Assembly: GCA_022800525.1 (NCBI GenBank)
Contig: JAAWQM010000017.1
Span: forward strand, 1-48,761
Length of the DNA stretch: 48,761 nt
Reading direction: 5' to 3'
Source of the DNA: Oscillospiraceae bacterium
Lineage (GTDB): Bacteria; Bacillota; Clostridia; Oscillospirales; Oscillospiraceae
Below, one piece after another: positions 42,126 to 48,761 of the stretch (its first letter is position 1; each line of letters opens with the position of its first letter). The translations under genes and the position numbers were made by a program. The notes under the pieces were generated by a model that saw nothing but the letters and a program-made list of their open reading frames with translations, made no database searches and was not told the DNA's origin.

Positions 42126-42146
42126 ATGAGAGAAGGAGGCGAAGGA

Positions 42147-43142
42147 ATGGACGGCTACATGACCATCAGCCAGGTATCCCAGCGGTATCAGATCTCTCCC
42201 CGGATGCTCCGGCACTATGAGAAGCTGGGGCTGATCGAGAGCACCCGCAAGGCGGATTACGCCTACCGCGTCTACGACCAGGAGGCGGTGAAGCGGGTGC
42301 GGCAGATCATCGTCCTGCGGAGGCTTCAGCTGCCGCTGAAAAAGATACAAAGGATACTGGAGGGGGACAGGGTGGAGGCAATCCGCATTCTGGAGGAGCA
42401 TCAGAGGGACTTTGACGGGAACGTAGAGACTGTGCTGACGATGCGGGAGGCGCTGGTCCGGCTGCTGCGGCTGCTGCGGGCGGATGCCTGGGACCCTGGG
42501 GATGCCATCAGCAGCTCTGAGGCCGAGGAACTGGTCCGGCTGCTCCCGAAGGAAAAACATCAATTGAAGGAGGGAAAACCTATGAAAGCAAACAAGGAAA
42601 TGATCGAAAAGGACGCCTGTGTCCGGATCCTGCTGTTGCCGCCGTCAGACGTAGCGGCATACCAGTATATCGGTGAGGAACCGGAGGAGCACGTAGGGGC
42701 CGTTATGGACGCTTTCGTCCGGGACAGCGGGCTCTACGAAAAAAAGCCGGACTCCCGGTATTACGGCTTCAACCATCCGGACCCGGAGGAGGGCAGCAAG
42801 GTCTACGGCTATGAGTCCTGGGTGACCATCCCGGAGGACATGGAGGTTCCGGAGCCGCTGGTGAGGAAGCATTTTCCCGGCGGGCTGTACGCAGCCTATA
42901 CCATCAACTTCCCGGACTTTTTTGAATGGCGGTTCCTATACCAGTGGGCGGAGCGGAACGAGCAGTATGAGGCTGCCATGACGCCCCGGGAGGAGAAGAA
43001 CATGGGCGGTGCGCTGGAGGAGCATCTGAACTGGGTGTACTGCGCCCATGCGGGCTGGCCGGAAAACGGTGTGGATGGAAAGCTGGACCTGCTGCTGCCC
43101 ATCCGGCGGCGTAACGCCGGAAAAGAGGACAACTCATACTGA
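42147..43142 (+). CDS. MerR family regulator with GyrI-like effector domain
   Basis: The 331-residue protein has a MerR winged HTH (residues about 3-72, YMTISQVSQRYQISPRMLRHYEKLGL). A coiled-coil dimer helix (about 75-125) and a C-terminal GyrI/effector-binding domain (about 150-320, PSDVAAYQYIG, GLYAAYTINFPDFFEWRFLY) follow, as in BmrR. It should bind a hydrophobic or cationic ligand and twist its own promoter to activate it. The start at 42147 (AAGGAGG at 7 bases) is chosen because the ATG at 42126 touches the -10 box. No exporter follows directly, so its target may be elsewhere. Confidence 0.9.
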   Translation: MDGYMTISQVSQRYQISPRMLRHYEKLGLIESTRKADYAYRVYDQEAVKRVRQIIVLRRLQLPLKKIQRILEGDRVEAIRILEEHQRDFDGNVETVLTMREALVRLLRLLRADAWDPGDAISSSEAEELVRLLPKEKHQLKEGKPMKANKEMIEKDACVRILLLPPSDVAAYQYIGEEPEEHVGAVMDAFVRDSGLYEKKPDSRYYGFNHPDPEEGSKVYGYESWVTIPEDMEVPEPLVRKHFPGGLYAAYTINFPDFFEWRFLYQWAERNEQYEAAMTPREEKNMGGALEEHLNWVYCAHAGWPENGVDGKLDLLLPIRRRNAGKEDNSY

Positions 43143-43201
43143 CAGTATATTATTTTCTCTATGAAATGAACGGATAGTGTGTTCCGGAAAAGCTGGATAA
43201 C

Positions 43202-43210
43202 TGCTATAAT
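43202..43210 (+). promoter_or_regulatory. Extended -10 promoter of the XRE-TPR gene
   Basis: TGC-TATAAT (43202-43210) forms an extended -10 element with a weak -35, 32 bases before the start. Confidence 0.6.
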
Positions 43211-43242
43211 GACAACAAAAGCTATTCAGAAGAGGTGGGAAC

Positions 43243-44337
43243 ATGCGGTTATCCAACAATATCCGGATATTCCGGAAGGAGCGCGCCCTGACTCAGGAGC
43301 AGCTGGCGCAGGCGCTAGGTGTGACTCCAGGGGCGGTCTATAAATGGGAGGCGGGCCTGTCCACGCCGGACATCAGCCTGATTGTAGAGCTGGCGGATTT
43401 GTTCGATACCTCCGTCGACGTCCTGCTGGGCTATGAGGTGAAAAACAACAAGCGGGGCGCGGCTGCTGCGCGGTTAAAGGACTTTGCGCACCGCAAGGAC
43501 CAACGCGGCCTTGCCGAGGCGGACAAGCTGCTGGTTCGCTACCCCAACTGCTTTGAGATCGTTTACCACAGCGCGGACCTGTACTGGCTGTTCGGCTTTA
43601 TGGGCCGGGACCAGAAGCTGCTGCGCCGCTCCGTCGAGCTGATGGAGCGTGCGGGCCTCCTGCTGGGGCAGAACACGGACCCCGAAATCAGCGAGCTGAC
43701 AATCGACTACAGCATCGCGAGGGCCTATTCTGCTATGGGGAAGGACGGGAAGGCGGTGGAGCTTTTTATGCGGAATAATCCCCGGGGCTTCAACAATGAT
43801 TTCATCGGCTATATCCTGGGAACGTCCAGTGAGCATCCTGACGAAGCGGTCCCGTATCTGTCGCGGGCGCTGCTGCGCTGCATCTCATCGCTGACCCGCG
43901 TAGTGATCGGGTATTTCCATGTATATTTCCGGCGGGGAGATTTTCCAGCCGCCGCAGAGATTCTCCATCTGGGCCTGCGTTTTTTCGCGGATTTGAAGAA
44001 GCCCAATCAGAACAATTTCCTGGACAAAACGAGCGCGGAGCTGTACGTCTATCTCGCCGCAGCGCAGCTCAGACTGGGGGAAATGGATGGAGCGCGGGAA
44101 TCCCTCCGCACAGCAAAGGCTGCGGCGGACTGCTTTGACCAATCGGCGGACTACAGCGGAGACAGTATGCGCTTTGTCTCTGCCGGAAAGCCGGTGACCG
44201 CTTTTGACGACAGCGGGGCCACCGCTATGGAGTGTGTGGCGCACACGGTCGAGGCTTGCCGGGATGAAATGCTGGCGGCCTTATGGAACGAGGTCGAAGC
44301 GCAGGGGAGGGGCGGCGAGCATGGGGAGAAAGAATAA
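43243..44337 (+). CDS. XRE family regulator with TPR-like C-terminus
   Basis: The 364-residue protein has an HTH_3 domain (residues about 5-62, LTQEQLAQALGVTPGAVYKWEAGLS). About 300 helical residues follow, with TPR-like patterns (ARAYSAMGKDGKAVELFMRN, LYVYLAAAQLRLGEMDGARESL). Such XRE-TPR proteins often sense peptides or act as pathway-specific regulators. Its end overlaps the MFS gene by 17 bases, so the transporter is probably its target or partner. The start is ATG 43243. Confidence 0.85.
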   Translation: MRLSNNIRIFRKERALTQEQLAQALGVTPGAVYKWEAGLSTPDISLIVELADLFDTSVDVLLGYEVKNNKRGAAAARLKDFAHRKDQRGLAEADKLLVRYPNCFEIVYHSADLYWLFGFMGRDQKLLRRSVELMERAGLLLGQNTDPEISELTIDYSIARAYSAMGKDGKAVELFMRNNPRGFNNDFIGYILGTSSEHPDEAVPYLSRALLRCISSLTRVVIGYFHVYFRRGDFPAAAEILHLGLRFFADLKKPNQNNFLDKTSAELYVYLAAAQLRLGEMDGARESLRTAKAAADCFDQSADYSGDSMRFVSAGKPVTAFDDSGATAMECVAHTVEACRDEMLAALWNEVEAQGRGGEHGEKE

Positions 44338-45523
44338 AATCCTGTTCCTATGGAGCAAGGGCGTATCACATATCGGAACAAGGCTGTTCACCTTCTCTTT
44401 GAGCTGGTACATCCTGTCTCAGACGGGCTCCGGCCTGAGCTTCAGCATTTCGCTTTTGGTCAATTATCTGCCGCAGATCATCCTGTCGCTGTTTGTGGGA
44501 AACCTCAGCGATAAAACCAGACGGCCCAACCGGATTCTGGTCCTGTGCGATGTGGCGAGCGCCGCCGTCTGCTGTCTGCCGCTTTTTCGTCCCGGACTTG
44601 CGTCTGTGTACGCGGTGATTTTTCTGCTGTCCGCCATCTCGTCTGTCTTTAACAATGTTATCGACGCGCATCTCATCCATCTGGACGGCGTGGACAGCCC
44701 GGAGGCGCTGAAAAAGCTGACTTCCTCCGCGCAGTTCATCACATCCGGGGTCAATATCATTGCTCCGTCCATCGGCGGCGTTCTGATTCAAGTGTGTACC
44801 GTGCAGGCGTTCGCGGCCATCAACATCATTTCGTTTCTGCTGTCCTCTTTCGGAGAGGTATGGCTGAGGTACAGGCCCCGCCAGGAAAGCGGTACCACGC
44901 AAAAATCCGGGACGGCGCAGGAAAAAGGAAAATCCGTGCTGGCCTATATGTTCGGTCAAAAAAAGCTGCGTATCTTTTTTCTCGTGGACAGCCTGGGGAA
45001 CTTCTGCGTCAGCTCTGGCATCAACGTTGCGCTGCCGCTGATCGTTACCACGACGTTAGGCATTTCCTCCAGCGGATACGGTTTGATTTCCAGCAGCATA
45101 GCGGTGGGGTCGGTTCTGTGTGCGGTATGGCGGATGCGGTTTCCGGGCGGCAGCCGGTTCCGGTATCCATTCCTGAAGCTGGGACTGATTGGCGGGTGTA
45201 TGCTGGCGTTGGCGTCGGCGGCTTACGTCCGGCCTGCGTGGCCGGTGGCGGTGTTGTGTCTGGTCATGTTCGCGTCCGGCTGGCTGTCGGTGGACATCAA
45301 CATCCAGGTAAAAACGGCGATGCAGCTTTATATTGATCCCGGCTGTCTTGGGAAGGTCCTGGGGATATCCACCTCCATATCGCATATCCTGATTCCCGCA
45401 TCGCTGGTCATTGCGGGAGGAACGCTGGAGGTCTGGCCCTCCTATGTCTTGCCGGCACTGAGCGGGAGCGTGTTGATTGCCGCGCTGAGCGTCTTGTGCT
45501 GGTTTGACAGGAAAGCGGCTTGA
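44321..45523 (+). CDS. MFS transporter
   Basis: The 400-residue protein has about 12 membrane segments, beginning ILFLWSKGVSHIGTRLFTFSL, with the MFS loop GNLSDKTRRPNR between helices 2 and 3 and a charged middle loop (PRQESGTTQKSGTAQEKGKS). It resembles MefA/DHA3-type drug or macrolide exporters. The start at 44321 lies inside the end of the XRE-TPR gene, with GGGGAGGGG upstream. It ends before a hairpin terminator. Confidence 0.87.
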   Translation: MGRKNKILFLWSKGVSHIGTRLFTFSLSWYILSQTGSGLSFSISLLVNYLPQIILSLFVGNLSDKTRRPNRILVLCDVASAAVCCLPLFRPGLASVYAVIFLLSAISSVFNNVIDAHLIHLDGVDSPEALKKLTSSAQFITSGVNIIAPSIGGVLIQVCTVQAFAAINIISFLLSSFGEVWLRYRPRQESGTTQKSGTAQEKGKSVLAYMFGQKKLRIFFLVDSLGNFCVSSGINVALPLIVTTTLGISSSGYGLISSSIAVGSVLCAVWRMRFPGGSRFRYPFLKLGLIGGCMLALASAAYVRPAWPVAVLCLVMFASGWLSVDINIQVKTAMQLYIDPGCLGKVLGISTSISHILIPASLVIAGGTLEVWPSYVLPALSGSVLIAALSVLCWFDRKAA

Positions 45524-45540
45524 CGGCAAACGCAAAACAG

Positions 45541-45578
45541 GGAGCGCTGCTCTGCATGACGTGCAGAACCGCGCTCCT
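45541..45578 (+). terminator. MFS gene terminator
   Basis: GGAGCG pairs with CGCTCC and the inner TCTGCA with TGCAGA, followed by TTTA. It has two internal mismatched segments. Confidence 0.7.
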
Positions 45579-45583
45579 TTACA

Positions 45584-45761
45584 TTTAATATTCTATCAAT
45601 GTCAGAGCATTTAACGACAAGCATTGCTGGTTGCCTCCGAACATATTGCCCAAAACTCATTTGCGGCAGAAGCGCACACAGTTGGTAAATCTCAGGTTCA
45701 CGCCAAGAGAACAGGCAAGCTCCGCAATGTCGCTCTCATCATCGCACGTGTCCCAGTAACC
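45584..45761. repeat. Tandem duplication segment, copy 1
   Basis: It matches 48584-48761 at an offset of exactly 3,000 bases, with about 14 differences in 178 positions (about 92% identity by eye). It covers the start of an APH gene, the spacer and the end of the methyltransferase gene. The right copy may continue past the window. Confidence 0.9.
45586..45624 (-). pseudogene. N-terminal remnant of a second APH gene
   Basis: The 13 codons MLVVKCSDIDRIL are identical in residues to the start of the intact gene at 48624, then the match ends and the frame runs into the MFS terminator. It is what remains of the duplicated phosphotransferase gene. Confidence 0.8.
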
Positions 45762-46643
45762 ACTGACGGTACTGTCGATCTTGCGGAAACCTGCCAGCAC
45801 GGTTTCCTCATACAAGTCCTCAAAAATATCCGGACGCTTTTCCAGCAGCACCTTCTGTACCTGTTCCGGCAGAGCGGCAAGAGTGTCCTTTGTGACAAAT
45901 CCTGCCGTTGTCACCAGCAGACCGTCCGGCTTCAATACACGGTATGCTTCCCGCAAGGCGGCACCCTTATTCCCAATTTTACCTGTGGCAGTGACTGCAT
46001 TCACGATTCCGCCGTGGTCGGAAACCACATCAATACATCCGTCCCGGAAAGGGAGCTGACAGAAATCGAAAGCCGCATAGCCCAGGTTCGGGGAATCCAA
46101 CTCTTTGTCCAGGTATTTTTTCCACTCCCGCACGACTGTGGGAGACATATCGCTTATAATGATGGAGGCGTCGGGGTTGGCCCGCAGGATATAGGGCGCA
46201 AATCCGCCGCCGGGTTCCGCGCCGATCTCCAGGATCAGGCCGCCGGTTTCCGCAATGCGCCGGCCCACATCACACTCGACCGGCCGAGCCTTGGCGTTTG
46301 CTTCCCGCCAGTTCCGGGCGATCCACTTTCCTTCGACTATGTCAGCGGCCCATTCTGGAGACAATTCCGCGCCGGAATCAAAGACCGCTGCACCATCCAT
46401 CCTGTATTCCTGGTCTGTCAAGGGCTTCAGGATATCCGTGTCCTCCAGCAGAGCGTTAATCGACACGCCATATAGATGGGACAGCTCCAGCAGCAGCTCC
46501 ACGTCGGGCAGGGCGGTGCCGCACTCCCATTTCGAGACGGCCTGAGAGGTGACACCCAGCATCTCCGCCAGCTCCGCCTGGGACCGTTTGAGCCGCTTGC
46601 GATGCTGTGCGATACGCTTGCCAAAGTGACTTTTCTGAATCAT
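45657..46643 (-). CDS. XRE HTH fused to SAM-dependent methyltransferase
   Basis: The 328-residue protein has an N-terminal HTH_3 domain (residues about 8-65, RSQAELAEMLGVTSQAVSKWE) and a class I methyltransferase domain (about 115-325). The SAM loop is LILEIGAEPGGGFAPYI (137-153), then IIISDMSPTVV and the motif-IV-like DVVSDHGGIVNAV. The joining of a DNA-binding head to a small-molecule-type methyltransferase suggests a metabolite-responsive or self-controlling enzyme; the substrate is unknown. AGGAG precedes the ATG by 8 bases. A close paralogue ends at 48657. Confidence 0.85.
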   Translation of the reverse strand: MIQKSHFGKRIAQHRKRLKRSQAELAEMLGVTSQAVSKWECGTALPDVELLLELSHLYGVSINALLEDTDILKPLTDQEYRMDGAAVFDSGAELSPEWAADIVEGKWIARNWREANAKARPVECDVGRRIAETGGLILEIGAEPGGGFAPYILRANPDASIIISDMSPTVVREWKKYLDKELDSPNLGYAAFDFCQLPFRDGCIDVVSDHGGIVNAVTATGKIGNKGAALREAYRVLKPDGLLVTTAGFVTKDTLAALPEQVQKVLLEKRPDIFEDLYEETVLAGFRKIDSTVSGYWDTCDDESDIAELACSLGVNLRFTNCVRFCRK

Positions 46644-46736
46644 TTTTCGTTCTCCTTTTCTGAATCTTCAGTGATAATGATATCATCCGGAGCATCAGAA
46701 GAGAAGCGACCGCTGTTTTTCTTCGCCTGTGTTTTT

Positions 46737-46842
46737 ACAACCATAGGTTGTAGGCGGTCACGCCTAGGCAAAAAGCGTCCAGGCAGCGCTTGCGCTGCCC
46801 GGACGGCGAAACTTTTAACCTGCGCTCCGCTGAAACCTTGAA
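46737..46842. repeat. Hairpin array after the SDR gene
   Basis: Consecutive palindromes: ACAACC/GGTTGT, AGGCG/CGCCT and GTCCAGGCAGCGC/GCGCTGCCCGGAC. It recalls the array at 31135-31285. It sits between the SDR stop and the methyltransferase leader. Confidence 0.5.
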
Positions 46843-47586
46843 TCAGCTTCTGGCTCTTCCGTCCACGTGAAGGATTTCGCCGGTGATATAGCTGGCGGCG
46901 TCGCTGGCGAGGAAGAGGAAGGCGTTGGCCAGATCCTCCGGTTCACCGATACGGCGCAGGGGAATCTGCGCGATGAGCGGCGCGACGAGTTCTTTTGGGG
47001 TAGCCTGCATCATATCGGTGTTGGTGATGCCGGGAGCCACGGCGTTGACCCGGATACCCTTGGGACCCAGCTCCCGTGCCAGGGAAAGGGTCATGCCGTT
47101 GATGGCGGCCTTGCTGGTGGGATAGGCAACGCCGCTGGGCTGGCCGTCCCGGCTGACCATGCTGCTGGTGTTGAGGATGCAGCCGCTGCCCTGGGCAGTC
47201 ATGGCGTCGGAGACGGCGCGGATGCAGTAGAAGGGCGCGTCCACATTGAGGGCCATGATCTTCTGGAACAGCTCCGGGGTGAAGTCGGAGAGCTTGGTAG
47301 AGGAGGACATTCCGGCGTTGTTGACCAGGATGTCGATGTGCCCGTACCGCTCCAGAACGCCGTCAAAGGCGGCTTTTACGGAGTCGTAGTTCGTCAGCTC
47401 CGGCGCGATGCCCTCCACGGGCCACTCCGGGTTTTCCGCTTTCAGCTGGGCTGCCGCCTTGTCCGCCGTCTCCTGCCGGGAGCCGCACAGAATGACGGTG
47501 GCGTGGTTCTCCAGGTATTTCTTCACAATGGCGTACCCGATCCCGCGGGTGCCGCCGGTTACGATGGCTACTTTTCCTTTCAGCAT
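46843..47586 (-). CDS. Short-chain dehydrogenase/reductase
   Basis: The 247-residue protein has the cofactor motif TGGTRGIG (residues 10-17), NNAG (89-92), and the Ser142-Tyr155-Lys159 triad. No acidic residue is obvious after strand 2; GSRQET suggests NADP. It is FabG-like overall and shares features with the bile-acid 3-alpha-hydroxysteroid dehydrogenase BaiA (GGTRGIG, YP.SKA, VAPG..NTDM). A general sugar or ketone reductase is equally possible. AAGGAGG precedes the ATG; the APH gene ends 18 bases upstream, so they are cotranscribed. Confidence 0.85.
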   Translation of the reverse strand: MLKGKVAIVTGGTRGIGYAIVKKYLENHATVILCGSRQETADKAAAQLKAENPEWPVEGIAPELTNYDSVKAAFDGVLERYGHIDILVNNAGMSSSTKLSDFTPELFQKIMALNVDAPFYCIRAVSDAMTAQGSGCILNTSSMVSRDGQPSGVAYPTSKAAINGMTLSLARELGPKGIRVNAVAPGITNTDMMQATPKELVAPLIAQIPLRRIGEPEDLANAFLFLASDAASYITGEILHVDGRARS

Positions 47587-47604
47587 TGCAGTTTCCTCCT
47601 TAAA

Positions 47605-48624
47605 TCAAATAGCGAGCCGCTGCCAGATAGTCTCCAGCCATTCCCGTGCTCTTCGCATATTACCGTTCTTGACAGAATGGAGCAGACTGTCTTCCTTCCA
47701 CCTGATATCCGAGCTCCAGAATGCATTTATGACTGCATATAGGTGCGGGTACCAGTTTTGTTGTTCTTCTGAAAAATTGCGGACGGAACGGTATCCCCTT
47801 AAAAATGAAGTCAAAATGTCCGCTCTGATCACATCGCCCGCGCCATCCTGATAATCCATAAGTCTTGCTTCAAATACGGCCTGCATGACCGCGTCACAGA
47901 ACAGGTTATTATCTCCACATCTGTTAAAGTCAAATATCCCGATTTCGCCAGAGCAGGTCTGAAACAAATTGCAGCAGCTGATGTCTCCCTGCACCGCATA
48001 TCGGGGCTGCCTTTTCAGCGGGGACAGAACCTCCATATATGCGTCATACTTCCGGACAATGTGATTAAACAATGCTTGATCGCTGCCGCTGAAAGCAGGA
48101 GCCAGGGACAGAAAGGAGGCGGTGTCGAACAGATCATTTGCGGCAAACGGGTCAAATAGTACGGCGCTGGATACATGAAGATCGTTTTTTTCAGAGATGC
48201 TATGCATTTTTGCCAGCAGCTCACCGGTTTTCTCCGCAATCGCGGCGTCAACCGCTGTGACCTCATTTTCCACAAATTCTTCAACGGTGACAAGGACATG
48301 GTACTCATTTACATCATACCATCTGGCGAATGCGTTGTTTGTCTGATATTGGCGCGGAACCATGACTCCATTTTTCCGCATTTCGTCCGCAAAGCGACAT
48401 TGACTCTCCATGATCTCCGCTGTGACGTCTGTTTCATTTTTAAAGCGTATTACCAGCGGCCTGTCCGGCACAAAACCAGCCTTTACAACAAGCCGAACTT
48501 CCTTTGAGGCAGGATCGTTCTTTTCATAATTGTCTCTTTGCAGCTCAGAAACGTATTTGGTTTTCTCAAAGGACCCGAAATCCTTTAATATTCTATCAAT
48601 GTCAGAACATTTAACGACAAGCAT
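47605..48624 (-). CDS. APH family phosphotransferase
   Basis: The 339-residue protein has the kinase-like fold of the APH/choline kinase family. The catalytic loop is VQGDISCCNL (Asp214, Asn219) instead of the usual HGDLHxxN, and the metal-binding Asp is in FDFNRCGDNN (Asp232). Antibiotic resistance is not implied; homoserine or thiamine kinase-like roles are common. GAGG lies 9 bases before the ATG. Its first 13 codons are duplicated at 45586-45624. It is flanked by the SDR gene and two methyltransferase copies. Confidence 0.8.
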   Translation of the reverse strand: MLVVKCSDIDRILKDFGSFEKTKYVSELQRDNYEKNDPASKEVRLVVKAGFVPDRPLVIRFKNETDVTAEIMESQCRFADEMRKNGVMVPRQYQTNNAFARWYDVNEYHVLVTVEEFVENEVTAVDAAIAEKTGELLAKMHSISEKNDLHVSSAVLFDPFAANDLFDTASFLSLAPAFSGSDQALFNHIVRKYDAYMEVLSPLKRQPRYAVQGDISCCNLFQTCSGEIGIFDFNRCGDNNLFCDAVMQAVFEARLMDYQDGAGDVIRADILTSFLRGYRSVRNFSEEQQNWYPHLYAVINAFWSSDIRWKEDSLLHSVKNGNMRRAREWLETIWQRLAI

Positions 48625-48761
48625 CGCTGTTTACCTCTGAACATGTTGCCCAAAGCTCATTTGCGGCAGAAGCGCACAAAGTTGGTAAATCTCAGGTTTA
48701 CGCCAAGAGAACAGACAAGTTCCGAAATACCGCTCTCATCATCGCACGTGTCCCAGTAACC
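48584..48761. repeat. Tandem duplication segment, copy 2
   Basis: Right-hand copy of 45584-45761, reaching the window edge. Confidence 0.9.
48657..48761 (-). CDS. C-terminal end of a second XRE-methyltransferase (partial)
   Basis: The last 34 codons and the stop of a minus-strand gene enter from the right edge, reading GYWDTCDDESGIS and ending FTNFVRFCRK. This matches the end of the protein at 45657 with a few substitutions (Asp to Gly, Ala to Val, Cys to Phe). The rest lies outside the window. It would be the first gene of the methyltransferase-APH-SDR run. Confidence 0.85.
   Translation of the reverse strand, partial: GYWDTCDDESGISELVCSLGVNLRFTNFVRFCRK

Noticed and set aside
47605-48624. 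Aminoglycoside resistance call for the APH gene
   Set aside because: The fold is shared by many kinases and the catalytic loop is atypical, so resistance cannot be claimed from sequence.
1-48761. CRISPR array, prophage, rRNA or tRNA genes
   Set aside because: No regularly spaced direct repeats, phage structural genes, or rRNA/tRNA-like sequence were seen on either strand.

Overview
The window looks like chromosome from a GC-rich, spore-forming gut Clostridium-group bacterium, most like the Oscillospiraceae (Oscillibacter, Dysosmobacter, Flavonifractor type). The evidence is strong GGAGG ribosome binding sites, sigma-A type TTGACA/TATAAT promoters, a cwlJ-gerQ germination pair, a SpoIIM-like protein, class III (anaerobic) ribonucleotide reductase genes and a cobalamin pair. 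The family-level placement is inference from gene content and style; no rRNA or tRNA gene is present to test it.

Layout. 1-320: a broken transposase-like fragment and a multi-hairpin repeat. 324-8018: serine hydrolase, methionine gamma-lyase-like enzyme, LytTR/DUF3021 pair, split chromate transporter, membrane-anchored Ntn hydrolase and birA. 8308-12540: self-regulated lexA, a FapA/DUF342 protein and a MATE transporter. 12655-15182: cobD-cobQ. 15354-17976: three-gene ABC-2 exporter. 18032-22633 (minus strand): two CydDC-like ABC half-transporters, a YgbA_NO protein, a YbaN protein and a broken heavy-metal (HMA) gene, behind one promoter with iron-box-like sites. 22640-23135: gene remnants and a G-rich tract. 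23139-27332: rpsB-tsf and gltX-spoIIM-like. 27361-31109: three GNAT acetyltransferases, RimI, a MITE with target duplication and an AT-rich orphan nuclease-like gene. 31110-34570: structured repeats and polA. 34590-37701: nrdD-nrdG, where NrdD ends before its glycyl-radical loop, behind tandem NrdR boxes. 37810-39377: uracil permease behind a leader peptide and terminator. 39504-42014: G5/3D wall protein and cwlJ-gerQ. 42095-45578: MerR-GyrI regulator, then an XRE-TPR regulator with an MFS transporter. 45584-48761: a diverged tandem duplication with two copies of an XRE-methyltransferase around a phosphotransferase (APH) gene and a short-chain dehydrogenase.

Most genes are housekeeping, stress or transport genes. 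The less ordinary content lies between genes. There is a dispersed palindromic element, complete at 28630-28754 with 16-bp terminal inverted repeats and a 9-bp target duplication. A second multi-hairpin repeat lies just 3' of two unrelated genes. There are several gene stubs. I found no CRISPR array, prophage or complete insertion sequence. The best candidates for unreported biology are the leader-peptide attenuator before the uracil permease, the NrdD lacking its radical site, the orphan nuclease-like gene and the duplicated methyltransferase/APH cassette.
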